Shown: piece after piece, positions 21,611 to 29,996 of the stretch | How the letters are laid out: every line of letters begins with the position of its first letter | Numbering within the stretch: the first letter of the stretch is position 1 | DNA from: a bacterium | GTDB taxonomy: Bacteria > Myxococcota_A > Bradymonadia > UBA7976 > UBA1532 | Reading direction: 5' to 3' | Assembly (NCBI GenBank): GCA_030426945.1 | Contig: JAUHXL010000018.1 | Span: forward strand, 1-36,066 | DNA length: 36,066 nucleotides | Notes under the pieces: model-generated | Seen by the model: only the letters and a program-made list of their open reading frames with translations | Told to the model about the DNA's origin: nothing | Databases searched by the model: none | Translations under genes and position numbers: made by a program

Positions 21611-23191
21611 ATGATCGGAGCGGACGCACCGCAGCCCGACGCTCAGGCGCGAGACGAGGGCACGCCGACCGTCGGCCCCGTGCATGATCTGCTCGACGCC
21701 GTCGCGGCGCCGCTGGTGCTGGTCGACGGGCAGGGTCGGCTGGTGCGGGCCAACCGGGCCTTCCACCGCGCCCTGGGCGGCGAGGCGGTCAGCGTCGGGG
21801 CCACCCTGACCGACCTGCTCGGCCCCCTCGTCGGCGCCGACGAGCGGCGCCTCGAGCGCGACCAGCACCCCCTGCACGTCGCCCTGCGCACCCGCACCCG
21901 GCAGGGCCCCGTACGCGTCGGCTTCCACGGCCCCGAGGGCGCCCGGCGCTGGGCCGACCTCTCCGTCGAGCCCCGCCCCGCCGACCAGCTGCTGCTGACG
22001 CTGATCGACCGCACCGCGGAGCGGGCGCTCGAGGTCGAGGGCAAGGTGCTGCAGGCCCGCCTCGATCGCGCCGACCGCCGCGCGACGGCCGGCACCCTGG
22101 CCGGCGCCGTCGCCCACGAGATCAAGAACCACCTGGTGCCGGCGCTGTACGCGCTCGACGAGCTGGCCGAGGCGATCCACCGCCCGTGGACCGAGACGCA
22201 CGCCACCGAGGAGCGGCTGGACGAAGCGCAGACCGCCGTGCGGATGGCCGCCGAGATCGCCCGCGACCTCCTCGACTTCTGCCGCGACGACGAGCGCCCC
22301 GCCTTGCCGGTCAGCGTCAACGCGGCGGTCGAGAGCGCCCTCCGGATGGCGCGCGCCGAGCTGCGCCAGCACGCGCACCTGACCGTGGAGCTCGGCGATC
22401 TGCCCCTCGTCGAGGCGCACCCGGGCCGCCTGGTGCAGGTGGTGCTCAACCTGGTGCTCAACGCCGTGCGCGCCATCCAGGAGCTCGACCAGGGCCGGCG
22501 CGCCCTCACCGTGCGCACCCAACACCACGGCGACCAGATCGCCATTCGCGTCACCGACGCCGGTTGCGGGATCCAGGCCGCCGATCTGTCGCGACTGTTC
22601 GAGCCCCACTTCACCCGGCGGCACGGGGGCGCGGGCGGTGGCCTGGGGCTGACGGTCTGCGAGCGCATCGTCACCGCCCACGGGGGCCGCATCGAGGTCG
22701 AGAGCGTGCCGGACCAGGGCGCCACCTTCACCGTGCTGCTGCCCGTCTCGCGCGGCGAGCCGATGCACGCGATGCCCTCGCCCCTGCCGGGCACGGTCGC
22801 GCCCCTCGGGCGACCCCGCGTGCTGCTCGTCGAAGACCAGCTGACGGTGCGCCGGGCCTTGATCCGCATGCTCGGGCGCGCGTTCGACGTCGTGCCCGCC
22901 GGCGGGGTGACCGAGGCCCTCGAGCTGCTGCAGCGCTCGGACGACTTCGGGCTGGTGCTGAGCGACCTGACCCTGCTCGACGGCACCGCCATCGACCTGC
23001 ACGCCTGGTTGACCGCCCACCGCCCCGACCTTCTCGGCCGCCTCGCGTTCATGACCGGGGGTGTCTTCGCGCCGACGGTGCGCGACTTCCTCGCCGATCA
23101 CGACTTCCCGTGGCTCGAGAAACCCTTCCGCGTGCAGCAGGTGCTCGATCTGTACGGCGACCTCACCGGGGCCGACCCCCGCGCGCCGTGA
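21611..23191 (+). CDS. Hybrid sensor histidine kinase with PAS and receiver domains
   Basis: The product has 526 residues. A PAS-like domain lies at about 22-130 (HDLLDAVAAPLVLVDGQGRL and following). A coiled helix leads to the dimerisation box GAVAHEIKNHL with phospho-acceptor H169. The ATPase has an N box at 280-284 (NLVLN), G1 DAGCG (316-320) and G2 GGGLGL (342-347). The C-terminal receiver has acidic pair E408-D409, phospho-acceptor D452 (SDLTLLDG), T482 and K504 (EKPF). There is no transmembrane segment, so it senses something in the cytoplasm. ATG 21611 is used; GTG 21602 is in frame and better spaced from AGAGGA, so the protein may be three residues longer. No separate response regulator is adjacent. 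Confidence 0.93.
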   Translation: MIGADAPQPDAQARDEGTPTVGPVHDLLDAVAAPLVLVDGQGRLVRANRAFHRALGGEAVSVGATLTDLLGPLVGADERRLERDQHPLHVALRTRTRQGPVRVGFHGPEGARRWADLSVEPRPADQLLLTLIDRTAERALEVEGKVLQARLDRADRRATAGTLAGAVAHEIKNHLVPALYALDELAEAIHRPWTETHATEERLDEAQTAVRMAAEIARDLLDFCRDDERPALPVSVNAAVESALRMARAELRQHAHLTVELGDLPLVEAHPGRLVQVVLNLVLNAVRAIQELDQGRRALTVRTQHHGDQIAIRVTDAGCGIQAADLSRLFEPHFTRRHGGAGGGLGLTVCERIVTAHGGRIEVESVPDQGATFTVLLPVSRGEPMHAMPSPLPGTVAPLGRPRVLLVEDQLTVRRALIRMLGRAFDVVPAGGVTEALELLQRSDDFGLVLSDLTLLDGTAIDLHAWLTAHRPDLLGRLAFMTGGVFAPTVRDFLADHDFPWLEKPFRVQQVLDLYGDLTGADPRAP

Positions 23192-23262
23192 GGACGTCGG
23201 GCGCTCACCGCCGCCACGGCGCCCAGCGTGCCCCGCTGGTCGGGGCGCGCGGCCCCGCGGCG

Positions 23263-23658
23263 TCAGCCGCCCCGGGGGACCGCGTCGCGGTAGATCCACT
23301 GCCCCCCGCGCCGCGCGAAGCGCGAGGTCTCGTGCAGCACCTGCCGCTTGCGCCCGGCGAGGAAGAAGGCGCGGAACTCGACGCAGCCCGTCACGTCGTC
23401 GGATCCGCCCCCCTCGACCCGCTCGATCTTCAGCTTCGTCCAGCGCACCGCCGGCAGCGGACCGGACAGGGGCGCCGCCTGCGTCGCGGCCACGAAGGCC
23501 GCGTCGCCGAGGGCGAACGCGCTGAAGCGAGCCCGCATCAGATCCTCCGCGGTCCGCGCGGGCGCCCCGCCCAGGGTCGGGCCGCAGCAGCGCCCGAAGT
23601 CCGCGCGGCCGCAGGGGCAGGGGGCGTCTTCGGCCGGGCGCGCCGCGGGCCGGTCCAT
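23263..23658 (-). CDS. YchJ/UPF0225 family protein with SEC-C zinc motif
   Basis: The product has 131 residues from ATG 23658, with GGAG seven bases upstream; an upstream frame to 23760 adds only low-complexity residues. The N-terminal CPCGRADFGRCCGP is the SEC-C-type Cys cluster (CxC...CC) that binds zinc. TAEDLMRARFSAFALGD is the conserved YchJ helix (usually TAexLMRSRYsAf). The rest is a cone-like beta sheet resembling NTF2/SnoaL folds, ending RRGGQWIYRD. E. coli YchJ is 152 residues and its biochemical role is not settled. It converges on the histidine-kinase gene and is divergent from the TetR gene. Confidence 0.88.
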   Translation of the reverse strand: MDRPAARPAEDAPCPCGRADFGRCCGPTLGGAPARTAEDLMRARFSAFALGDAAFVAATQAAPLSGPLPAVRWTKLKIERVEGGGSDDVTGCVEFRAFFLAGRKRQVLHETSRFARRGGQWIYRDAVPRGG

Positions 23659-23849
23659 GTCGATCTCCAGAGGCTCGCCGGGCCGACGAGCATCGCGCCC
23701 CGTGGCCCGCGCATCAAGGATCACGAGGCCGCGCGCGTCGGTCGGCGCCCGAGCGCCCACGGGGACCGCACGGAAGGGCTCGACGCAGCCGGCCGGAATC
23801 GGCAGGCTGCGCGCGGGGCGCCCTGGAGCCCGCCAGCGAGAGAGGCCGC

Positions 23850-24485
23850 TTGAGTCGAGACGAACGCACGCAGCAGCAACGCGACCGGGTGCTCCGCGCC
23901 GCGGCCCGGCTGTTCGCCCAGCAGGGCTACTCCGGCACCGGCATGCGCCAGATGGCGGCCGAGGCGGGCGTGTCGCTGTCGATGATCAACTACTACTTTG
24001 GCAGCAAGAGCGCGGTGCTCGAGCAGCTGATCACCGGCCTGCACCAGGTCTACTACGAGACGCTGCGATCGGCCTTCGAGAGCGCCGACACCGTCGAGGA
24101 GAAGATCCGCGCCTATGTGCGGGCCGCCGTCGAGGTCGCGCGCGCCCGGCCGCACGAGCTGCGGTGCGCGTTCACCGAGCTGCCCGACGAGGTGCCCGAG
24201 ATCGCCGCGATGAAGATGGAGCGGCTGCGCGAGCTGACCGTCCTGTGGCAGACCCACATCCTGGCGCACCGCCCGCACCTCGCCGACCTGCCGGTGCCGG
24301 TGCTCGGGCCCGCCGTCGGCCAGATGATCGCGTCGCACTTCATGGTGCGCCCGATGCTGCAGAAGGTGCTCGGCGACCAGCTGGTGTTCGACGACGCCTT
24401 CTACGCCCGCTACGCCGAGCAGATCGCCGATCTGCTGCTGTACGGGCTGCTGGGCCCCCGCCCCGCGTCGACCCCCCTCGACTGA
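23850..24485 (+). CDS. TetR/AcrR family transcriptional regulator
   Basis: The product has 211 residues from TTG 23850, preceded by GAGAGAGG four bases away. The DNA-binding domain is at about 10-57: RDRVLRAAARLFAQQGYSGTGMRQMAAEAGVSLSMINYYFGSKSAVL contains the helix-turn-helix and the conserved YYxFxSK(s/x)xL end. The remaining helical part would bind a ligand and dimerise. It resembles regulators with TetR_C domains of the lipid or efflux type, but no target can be named. Adjacent candidates are the divergent YchJ gene and the convergent hydrolase lipoprotein gene. Confidence 0.92.
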   Translation: MSRDERTQQQRDRVLRAAARLFAQQGYSGTGMRQMAAEAGVSLSMINYYFGSKSAVLEQLITGLHQVYYETLRSAFESADTVEEKIRAYVRAAVEVARARPHELRCAFTELPDEVPEIAAMKMERLRELTVLWQTHILAHRPHLADLPVPVLGPAVGQMIASHFMVRPMLQKVLGDQLVFDDAFYARYAEQIADLLLYGLLGPRPASTPLD

Positions 24486-24503
24486 CCCCGCGATCTCACC
24501 GGA

Positions 24504-25715
24504 TCAGCGCGACTCGACCTCGAGGCTCACCGGCGGCGCCGGCGGCGCGTCCAGCCAGGCGCGGGCGTCCGCGTCGTCGAGCAAGGCCCCCCGCAGCATG
24601 GCCACGGTGATCCCGGCGGTCGCGCGGCGCATCGGCTCGCGGTTGGGGGCGCCGGGGCAGAAGGCGCAGGTCAGCCCGCAGGCGGCCAGATCGTCCTGCA
24701 GCATGTCCATGTGCCCGTTCTCCGGCGTCACGACGTGCCACACCGCGGCCTGCGTCGCCTCCCAGAACTGCACGTGGTTGCAGCCGGCCGGCGCGCACGC
24801 GCCCCCGCGGCCCGTGCCCAGCACCAGCGCCGGCATCGCCAGGTTCAGGGGCATCCCGGTGAGGCCGGCGCCCGGCGCGCAGACGGGCCCCGACTGATCC
24901 ACCGGATCGAGCGCCACCACCGCGCCGGCCTCGTCGCCGAGATCCAGCGCCATGCGATAGGCCACCTGGCCGCCGCGCGAGTGGCCCGCCAGCGCGAAGT
25001 GGTCGAAGGCGACCTCGACCCCGGCGCGCGCGGCCAGGCTCGGGCGCAGCCAGCGGGCCACGGTCAGGGCCGCCGCCGTCTCCTCCTCGATCGTGGGCTT
25101 GCCGAGCGGGATGCCGTCGGCCGGGTACATCTGGGGCGCCACGACGACGAAGCCGTGGCCGGCGATGCGGTCGAGCAGCGGGTCGTACAGCCCGTGGGGC
25201 ACGAGGAAGCCGTGCTGGAACTGCACGACTGGGTAGCGGCCGGGCACCGTGGGCGTCCAGATGCGCAGGGCCACGGGCGCGCCGTCCTGCCCCGCCGCGA
25301 CGGTCACAAGGCGCGTGGCCAGCGAGCCCAGCTCGAAGGGCGGCGCCACGCCGCGGTACAGCGGCGCGGGCTCCCCGGCGTCCGGGGCGGGGGGCGCGGC
25401 GTCGGCGCGCGGCGCCGCGGCGTCCGGCCCCGCGGCGCCGTCGATCTGCGCGGCCGCGTCCACCACGGGCGCGGCGTCGGCCGGCGGCGCCGCGGCGTCG
25501 GCCACCGGGGCGGCGTCCGCCGCGGCGTCGAGGGCGGCGTCGGCGGGCGGCGCGCCCCGATCGGTCCGCGGCGCCGCGTCGAACGCGGCGTCGACGCGGC
25601 GCCGCTGAGCGTCCGCCTCCGATCCCGCGCCCCCACCGTCGCCGTCATCCTCGGAGCAGCCCAGCCCCGCCACCAACACCCACCCCGCCCACCAAACGAT
25701 TTGACCCAGCCGCAC
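24504..25715 (-). CDS. Lipoprotein alpha/beta hydrolase, chlorophyllase/PET-hydrolase-like
   Basis: The product has 403 residues. GTG 25715 follows an AGGGGG ribosome site and gives a lipobox AGLGC (Cys20). Residues about 38-115 are an Ala/Asp/Pro-rich flexible linker. The catalytic domain opens with RIWTPTVPGRYPVVQFQHGF (oxyanion region H168-G169) and has the nucleophile elbow GHSRGG (S246), an acid in ALDPVD (D270 or D273) and a histidine in NGHMD (H335). This order matches the chlorophyllase-like and cutinase-like dienelactone hydrolase group. Cysteines clustered late (ACGLTCAFC) may form disulfides. It is likely exposed on the outer membrane and cleaves esters. The upstream gene (CbiX-like) ends 61 bp away. 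Confidence 0.88.
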   Translation of the reverse strand: MRLGQIVWWAGWVLVAGLGCSEDDGDGGGAGSEADAQRRRVDAAFDAAPRTDRGAPPADAALDAAADAAPVADAAAPPADAAPVVDAAAQIDGAAGPDAAAPRADAAPPAPDAGEPAPLYRGVAPPFELGSLATRLVTVAAGQDGAPVALRIWTPTVPGRYPVVQFQHGFLVPHGLYDPLLDRIAGHGFVVVAPQMYPADGIPLGKPTIEEETAAALTVARWLRPSLAARAGVEVAFDHFALAGHSRGGQVAYRMALDLGDEAGAVVALDPVDQSGPVCAPGAGLTGMPLNLAMPALVLGTGRGGACAPAGCNHVQFWEATQAAVWHVVTPENGHMDMLQDDLAACGLTCAFCPGAPNREPMRRATAGITVAMLRGALLDDADARAWLDAPPAPPVSLEVESR

Positions 25716-25776
25716 GCCTGCCCCCTTTGATTCGACCGCCGAGTAGATTGGCGCGGCGCGGCGCCCAGCGCAACCG

Positions 25777-26148
25777 TCAGCCCACGACGTCCGCGGCGAT
25801 CACGCCCAGCGCCTCGAGCACCAGGGGGTGCTCGCCCAGCGCGGGCAGCACCTCGATCCGTAGACCGGGGCAGGCCGCGCGCGCCGCCTCGACCAGCGGC
25901 GGCAGATCCCGCGCCACGTGCCCGCCGCCGGACATGAACAGGGGCAGCACACGCAGGCGCTCGACCCCCTCGGCCTGCGCCGCCGCCGCCGCCTCGACCA
26001 GGCTGGGCGGGCAGAGCTCGAGGTAGGCCAGGCCGATCGCCTCCGGGCGGCCGAGTCGCTCGCCCAGCCGCGCGGCCAGCGCCTCGAGCGGCGCGCGCCA
26101 CGCCGCGCGGCGGCTGCCGTGGGCGAAGAGGATCAGTCGATCACGCAT
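25777..26148 (-). CDS. Sirohydrochlorin chelatase (CbiX-like, short form)
   Basis: The 123-residue product matches the short CbiX/SirB class that dimerises to form the full chelatase. It inserts cobalt or iron (or nickel in CfbA) into sirohydrochlorin. The opening LILFAHGSRRAAWRAPLEAL gives the metal-binding H10, and LPLFMSGGGHVARDLPPL gives H77; E44 lies in the AYLELCPPSL block. The metal cannot be decided from the sequence. No siroheme or cobalamin genes are nearby. There is no clear ribosome site at ATG 26148. Confidence 0.85.
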   Translation of the reverse strand: MRDRLILFAHGSRRAAWRAPLEALAARLGERLGRPEAIGLAYLELCPPSLVEAAAAAQAEGVERLRVLPLFMSGGGHVARDLPPLVEAARAACPGLRIEVLPALGEHPLVLEALGVIAADVVG

Positions 26149-26206
26149 GGCGGACAGGATGCGCGGCGTCGCCCACCCGATGCCAGAAACCGAGGGCGGT
26201 GGGCGA

Positions 26207-27325
26207 TCAGCGGATCAGGGCCTCGGCCACCGCTGGGTTGATGATGCCGGCCAGCACCAAGGCCACGACGAAGCCGATGGTGACGTACAGCAGATCCTTG
26301 CCGATCAGCCGCGCCGCGTGCTTGAAGCTGCGCTCCTCCTTGCCGGAGTTGCGCACCGCCATCGCCAGCTCGCGCCCGGCGAGCAGGCCGACGAACACCC
26401 AGGTGGTGCTCATGGGCATCTTGCTGACGAACTTGAAGATGTAGAGGATGACCGCATAGATGAAGTCGATGACCGTCGCGGCGCGCACGTCGGTCACGTC
26501 GTTCTTCTCGTCGACCACCTGCTGCACACGCTCGCCGCCCATGCGGAAGAGCAGCCCCAGGCCGACGAAGATGGTGCCGCTGAACGCCACGAACTCCCAG
26601 ACCGACAGCTGCCGCGGCAGATAGACCGCCACGTTGGCGGCGTCCTGCATCAGCCAGACCGACCACAACAGCGCCGTCGTGATCCACTGGCCGGCGCGCC
26701 AGGCCGGGTGCGCCGCCCCACGGAAGGTGCGCTTCATCCAGTCGCCCAGCACGAACCACACGACCACCGCGCAGACGAAGGCGATGCCGTAGCCGCTGAT
26801 CGACTTCAGCGTCACCTTCCAGATGCTGCTGCCGGTCGTCGCGAAGGCGCTCAGCAACAGGAAGGTGGTCGACACCGGCATGCGCAGCCGGGTGAGGATG
26901 AGCAGGAAGATCGGCGCGGCGATGTGCAGGAAGTGGAACTGGGTGGGCGCCGTCGCGAAGCCCTTGGCCGAGAGGCGCTGATAGGACACGTCGCCGTCGT
27001 AGGTGATCCAGCTGTAGGTCATGGTGGCGAGGAAGACCCCGCCGATCCACAGCCACAGGTGCCACCAGGGGCGCCCCTGGTTGGACGCGATGAAGGTGCC
27101 CAGCGTCTGGACGCTGTCGTTGGCCACCGCCGAGTAGGCCGCGATGGCGAAGCCCACCCACATCGCCACCTTCGGGATGTCGTAGGTGGCGCCCGCCACG
27201 AAGAACATCAGTCCGAGCAGGACGAGGAACCTGCGCTCGCGCATCGCGGCGTCGATGAAGCCGCTGCGGAGCCCCTTGCTCGAGGCTCCGAGGTCGTCGA
27301 CCGTGACCGTGTTTTCGACGCTCAT
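26207..27325 (-). CDS. Divergent PiT/PHO4-like inorganic phosphate transporter
   Basis: The product has 372 residues with about ten hydrophobic segments. The N-terminal half has AVANDSVQTLGTFIASN, resembling the GANDVANAxG signature of PiT transporters, and MPVSTTFLLLSAFATTG resembles the PxSTTH motif. The second half repeats the theme with KMPMSTTWVFVGLLAGRE. A pseudo-duplicated motif of this sort is expected for PiT, although the classical second GxNDVxN is replaced by EKNDVTDVRAAT in a hydrophilic stretch. I assign a PiT-like ion symporter with moderate confidence; the substrate could differ. ATG 27325 is chosen at the start of a normal cytoplasmic N-terminus (MSVENTVTVDDLG); the upstream extension to 27508 is low-complexity. 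Confidence 0.68.
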   Translation of the reverse strand: MSVENTVTVDDLGASSKGLRSGFIDAAMRERRFLVLLGLMFFVAGATYDIPKVAMWVGFAIAAYSAVANDSVQTLGTFIASNQGRPWWHLWLWIGGVFLATMTYSWITYDGDVSYQRLSAKGFATAPTQFHFLHIAAPIFLLILTRLRMPVSTTFLLLSAFATTGSSIWKVTLKSISGYGIAFVCAVVVWFVLGDWMKRTFRGAAHPAWRAGQWITTALLWSVWLMQDAANVAVYLPRQLSVWEFVAFSGTIFVGLGLLFRMGGERVQQVVDEKNDVTDVRAATVIDFIYAVILYIFKFVSKMPMSTTWVFVGLLAGRELAMAVRNSGKEERSFKHAARLIGKDLLYVTIGFVVALVLAGIINPAVAEALIR

Positions 27326-27443
27326 TTCGGTTTCCCGTATGTGGGGCAGGAGCCCCCGCTGTCGTCGGGCGAAGAGGTACGCCGACGCGGCCTCGGACCG
27401 GCGTCGGGAATTCAACAGTTGTGTGACATCGTCCGAGAGGGCC

Positions 27444-27472
27444 GCGCCGCGCGGGTCGGCCCCGCGCGGCGC
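27444..27472. other. Perfect 12-bp GC stem-loop upstream of the PiT-like gene
   Basis: GCGCCGCGCGGG (27444-27455) and its exact complement (27461-27472) enclose a five-base loop. A near copy of the right arm recurs at about 27492-27506. It lies in the 230-bp gap after the lipoprotein gene stop and before the PiT-like start, both on the minus strand. No U-tract follows on the minus strand, so a canonical intrinsic terminator is unlikely; a Rho-type pause or attenuator hairpin is possible. Confidence 0.45.
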
Positions 27473-27555
27473 GCGCGCGCGGATCGGGGGCCCCGCCGCG
27501 CGGCGCATGGCGCGGACAAAGATCTGAATTCAAAGGCGATTTGCTGGACGCCGCG

Positions 27556-28488
27556 TCAGCGACAGAGCTGATCGTCCGGCGTCGCTCGGGGGAAGGTGCC
27601 GGCCTGCATCAGCAGCTGCTCGGCGTCACGCACCTCGGCACAGTCGAGGGTGCCCGACCCGTCAAAGTCCAGGTTCAGCCCGCCCGCCGCGCCGGCGGCG
27701 CGCCGCAGCACGAAGCGGCTCTCGCCGGCGCTCGGCGGCAGGTCGTTGTCGACGCTGCACAGGCCGCTGCTGGCCGCGAGCACCACCTTGTCGACGGCGG
27801 ACTCCACCTCCCCCTCGATGCGGTCGGGCCCGAGGACCGTGCCGCGGAAGCGCAGGCGCGTGCGCTGCACCACCTGCACGTCGCAGGCGGGCTCGCCGTT
27901 GCGGTTGACCACGACGAAGGTGACGCCGGGCGCGTCGTCGCCCTCGGTGTCCCGCACCCGCGGATCGTCCACGCTCGTGGGCAGCGCCTCGACGGGCGCG
28001 ATGTCGGTCGCGCCCCACAGATCGACCAGCTCGGCGGTGAAGTAGGCGTCGCCCGGATCCCGCCCCAAGAGGAAGCCGCTGAGGTAGTGGGGCTCGAGGC
28101 TCTCGGGGATGGCGGCCGGCACCACCGTGCGCAGGCCCGCCACCAGCGGGCTCAGCTCCTGCCCGCACAGGCGCACGTGCTGCCGCAGCACCACCTGCAG
28201 GTCGTCCTCGGACACCTCGGCGACGTCGACCAGGTAGGTGCTCCAGATGATGTTCTCGACCGACGTGCCCAGCGCCTCGAGGCACTTGCGGTCCTCGACC
28301 CACAGCAGCCACTGCCCGGCGGCGTCCTCGAGGGGGCCAGTCGCGCCCATGTCGACGCGCAGCCCGCCGTCGGTCAGCGGCGGCGCGGCGTCGGCGGGCG
28401 CGGCGTCCAGATCCGGGAACAGCCCGTCCCCGCGCTCGACGCTGCTGCAGCCCCAAAGCGCCACGGCCAGAGCAAGGAGGCGCCGCAT
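27556..28488 (-). CDS. Hypothetical lipoprotein co-translated with the FadL-like porin
   Basis: The product has 310 residues. The start at 28488 has GGAGG five bases upstream and overlaps the porin stop as TGATG; an ATG at 28500 is in frame but consumes that ribosome site. The lipobox is ALWGC (Cys14), followed by a short Asp/Ala/Pro linker (DLDAAPADAAPP). The mature domain has no family I recognise. It carries several cysteines (for example DRKCLE, VRLCGQE, EPACDV, SGLCSV, TLDCAEV) that could form disulfides, and an EF-hand-like loop DFDGSGTLDCAE near the C-terminus. The overlap with the porin suggests a periplasmic or surface accessory partner for it. Confidence 0.82.
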   Translation of the reverse strand: MRRLLALAVALWGCSSVERGDGLFPDLDAAPADAAPPLTDGGLRVDMGATGPLEDAAGQWLLWVEDRKCLEALGTSVENIIWSTYLVDVAEVSEDDLQVVLRQHVRLCGQELSPLVAGLRTVVPAAIPESLEPHYLSGFLLGRDPGDAYFTAELVDLWGATDIAPVEALPTSVDDPRVRDTEGDDAPGVTFVVVNRNGEPACDVQVVQRTRLRFRGTVLGPDRIEGEVESAVDKVVLAASSGLCSVDNDLPPSAGESRFVLRRAAGAAGGLNLDFDGSGTLDCAEVRDAEQLLMQAGTFPRATPDDQLCR

Positions 28489-29885
28489 CAGAACCTCCAC
28501 TTCACGTCGATCGAGGCCGCCATGATGTAGCCGCCGTGGGTGTAGCCGGGGAAGCCCGGGTTGCCCGTCTGCAGCCCCTTCGTATCGGCCGCGCGCTGCA
28601 GCGGCGTGTCCTGCGCGAGGTCGGGCACCTCGTCACACAGCCCGGTGACGCCCTCGCCGCAGGGGGGGTAGGCGCCGTCCGGGCGCACGGTCTTGCGCGT
28701 CTCCTCGACCAGCAGCGCGTGCAGCTGGATGGCCAGATCGACCGTCAGCTGCTCGCCCCAGACCTCGAAGTCCCGCCCCGCGCCCAGCCCCAGCACCACG
28801 CGGTCGTTGTCGACGTAGTTCGTGCGGCCGGTCTGCGGCGGCACCGGCGAGGGGCTCCACCCGAGGCCGCCGCGGAAGAAGGTCCGCGGGTTGACCGGGT
28901 ACTCGACCCCCAGCTTCCAGTCGAAGGTGTCGTCGAAGCCGGCCAGCTCGGCGCGCGCGTTGAGGTAGTTCGACCAGCCCAGCCAGGTCCCCTCGACGGT
29001 GCCGGTGAGGCCGCTCGGCGCCACCAGCGCCACCGAGCCGCTCAGCCGCGGCGGCGAGTACTGCCGCACCACGTCGAGGGGCTGCAGGATCGGCTCGGCG
29101 TCCTCGTCGCCGCGCAGCTGCACCTGGTTGTACCCCTCGAGGCCGACGAACAGCTCGTCCTGGAAGGCGGCGCCGATGCGCAGCCAGTCGTAGGGATCGA
29201 CGCGCAGCCCGGCCGTGAGCGCGGCCCGCGCGCTCTGCTCGATGTCGACGTTGATCAGCGAGCTCGAGGGATCGGTCGAGTTGGGCGTGTACACGTTGTT
29301 GATGGTGCGCGCGGCGGGCACGACCATCAGGCCCATCCCCATCGAGAACCAGGGCAGCAGGCGATAGCCGAGGCCGAGCGCGATGACCTCGCCGCCGGCG
29401 CGGTCACCGACCAGCTCGAAGCGCAGCCGGTTGGTGAAGTACTGCTCCTGCTCGTCGGGGAACGACGTGCGCATGCGCGCGAAGCCGTCGAAGGGCACGA
29501 AGAAGGCCGCGCCGATGGCGACGTCCTCGTCGAACAGCTTGAGGGTCAGGCCGACCGTGGCGCCCAGGACCCCGTCGGGATCTTCGGTGTCGGCGCGCGC
29601 GTTCAGCCGCTGCCCGTAGGCCGGCGGATCGTAGCCGGATGGCCGCGGCGACAGCAGGATCGACGTGCGGTTGAAGCTGCCGACGATGCCGAGGCCGATC
29701 TCGTTGCGGCCGTAGGGCAGGCCCGCCGGGTTGTGGAAGGTGGCCATGTAGTCCGAGGACAGCGCGGCGACCGCGCCCCCCATCGCCTGGGCGCGGGCGC
29801 CGGCGCCGAAGAGGTCGAAGGGGTTGGCCCACGCGCTGGCGGGCAGGCTGACGCCGAGGGCGGCGGCGAAGAGGATTGATCGCAT
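28488..29885 (-). CDS. FadL/OmpP1/TodX-like outer-membrane transporter
   Basis: The product has 465 residues. ATG 29885 opens a signal peptide (RSILFAAALGVSLPASAWA). The mature N-terminus NPFDLFGAGARAQAMGGAVA and then DYMATFHNPAGL is the diagnostic FadL hatch/first-strand pattern. The rest is an alternating beta-barrel ending in KWRF with a terminal Phe. FadL proteins bring long-chain fatty acids or hydrophobic compounds across the outer membrane. A loop with CGEGVTGLCDEVP near residue 415 probably forms a surface disulfide. The downstream lipoprotein gene overlaps its stop. It is divergent from the mscS-like gene with a 111-bp gap. The upstream frame extension to 29945 is not signal-like and is left out. 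Confidence 0.88.
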   Translation of the reverse strand: MRSILFAAALGVSLPASAWANPFDLFGAGARAQAMGGAVAALSSDYMATFHNPAGLPYGRNEIGLGIVGSFNRTSILLSPRPSGYDPPAYGQRLNARADTEDPDGVLGATVGLTLKLFDEDVAIGAAFFVPFDGFARMRTSFPDEQEQYFTNRLRFELVGDRAGGEVIALGLGYRLLPWFSMGMGLMVVPAARTINNVYTPNSTDPSSSLINVDIEQSARAALTAGLRVDPYDWLRIGAAFQDELFVGLEGYNQVQLRGDEDAEPILQPLDVVRQYSPPRLSGSVALVAPSGLTGTVEGTWLGWSNYLNARAELAGFDDTFDWKLGVEYPVNPRTFFRGGLGWSPSPVPPQTGRTNYVDNDRVVLGLGAGRDFEVWGEQLTVDLAIQLHALLVEETRKTVRPDGAYPPCGEGVTGLCDEVPDLAQDTPLQRAADTKGLQTGNPGFPGYTHGGYIMAASIDVKWRF

Positions 29886-29938
29886 GAGGCGCGCTTTAGC
29901 ACACCGGGCGGGGTTGTGCGAAGCGCGCGCGACGACGG

Positions 29939-29967
29939 TTGCCAAACCCCCGCGGCCCGCTCAGAAT
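29939..29967 (+). promoter_or_regulatory. Possible sigma-70 promoter of the MscS-like gene
   Basis: TTGCCA (29939-29944) and CAGAAT (29962-29967) are separated by 17 bases. The -35 matches consensus at five positions and the -10 at four. A start near 29975 would leave about 22 bases of leader containing the GGAGG ribosome site. Confidence 0.45.
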
Positions 29968-29996
29968 CCCCGCCCCGCGCACTCTCGGGAGGACCC

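Noticed and set aside
23192-23262. Bidirectional terminator between the histidine kinase and YchJ-like genes
   Set aside because: Overlapping small GC hairpins can be drawn, but none is followed by a U-tract and several alternatives compete.
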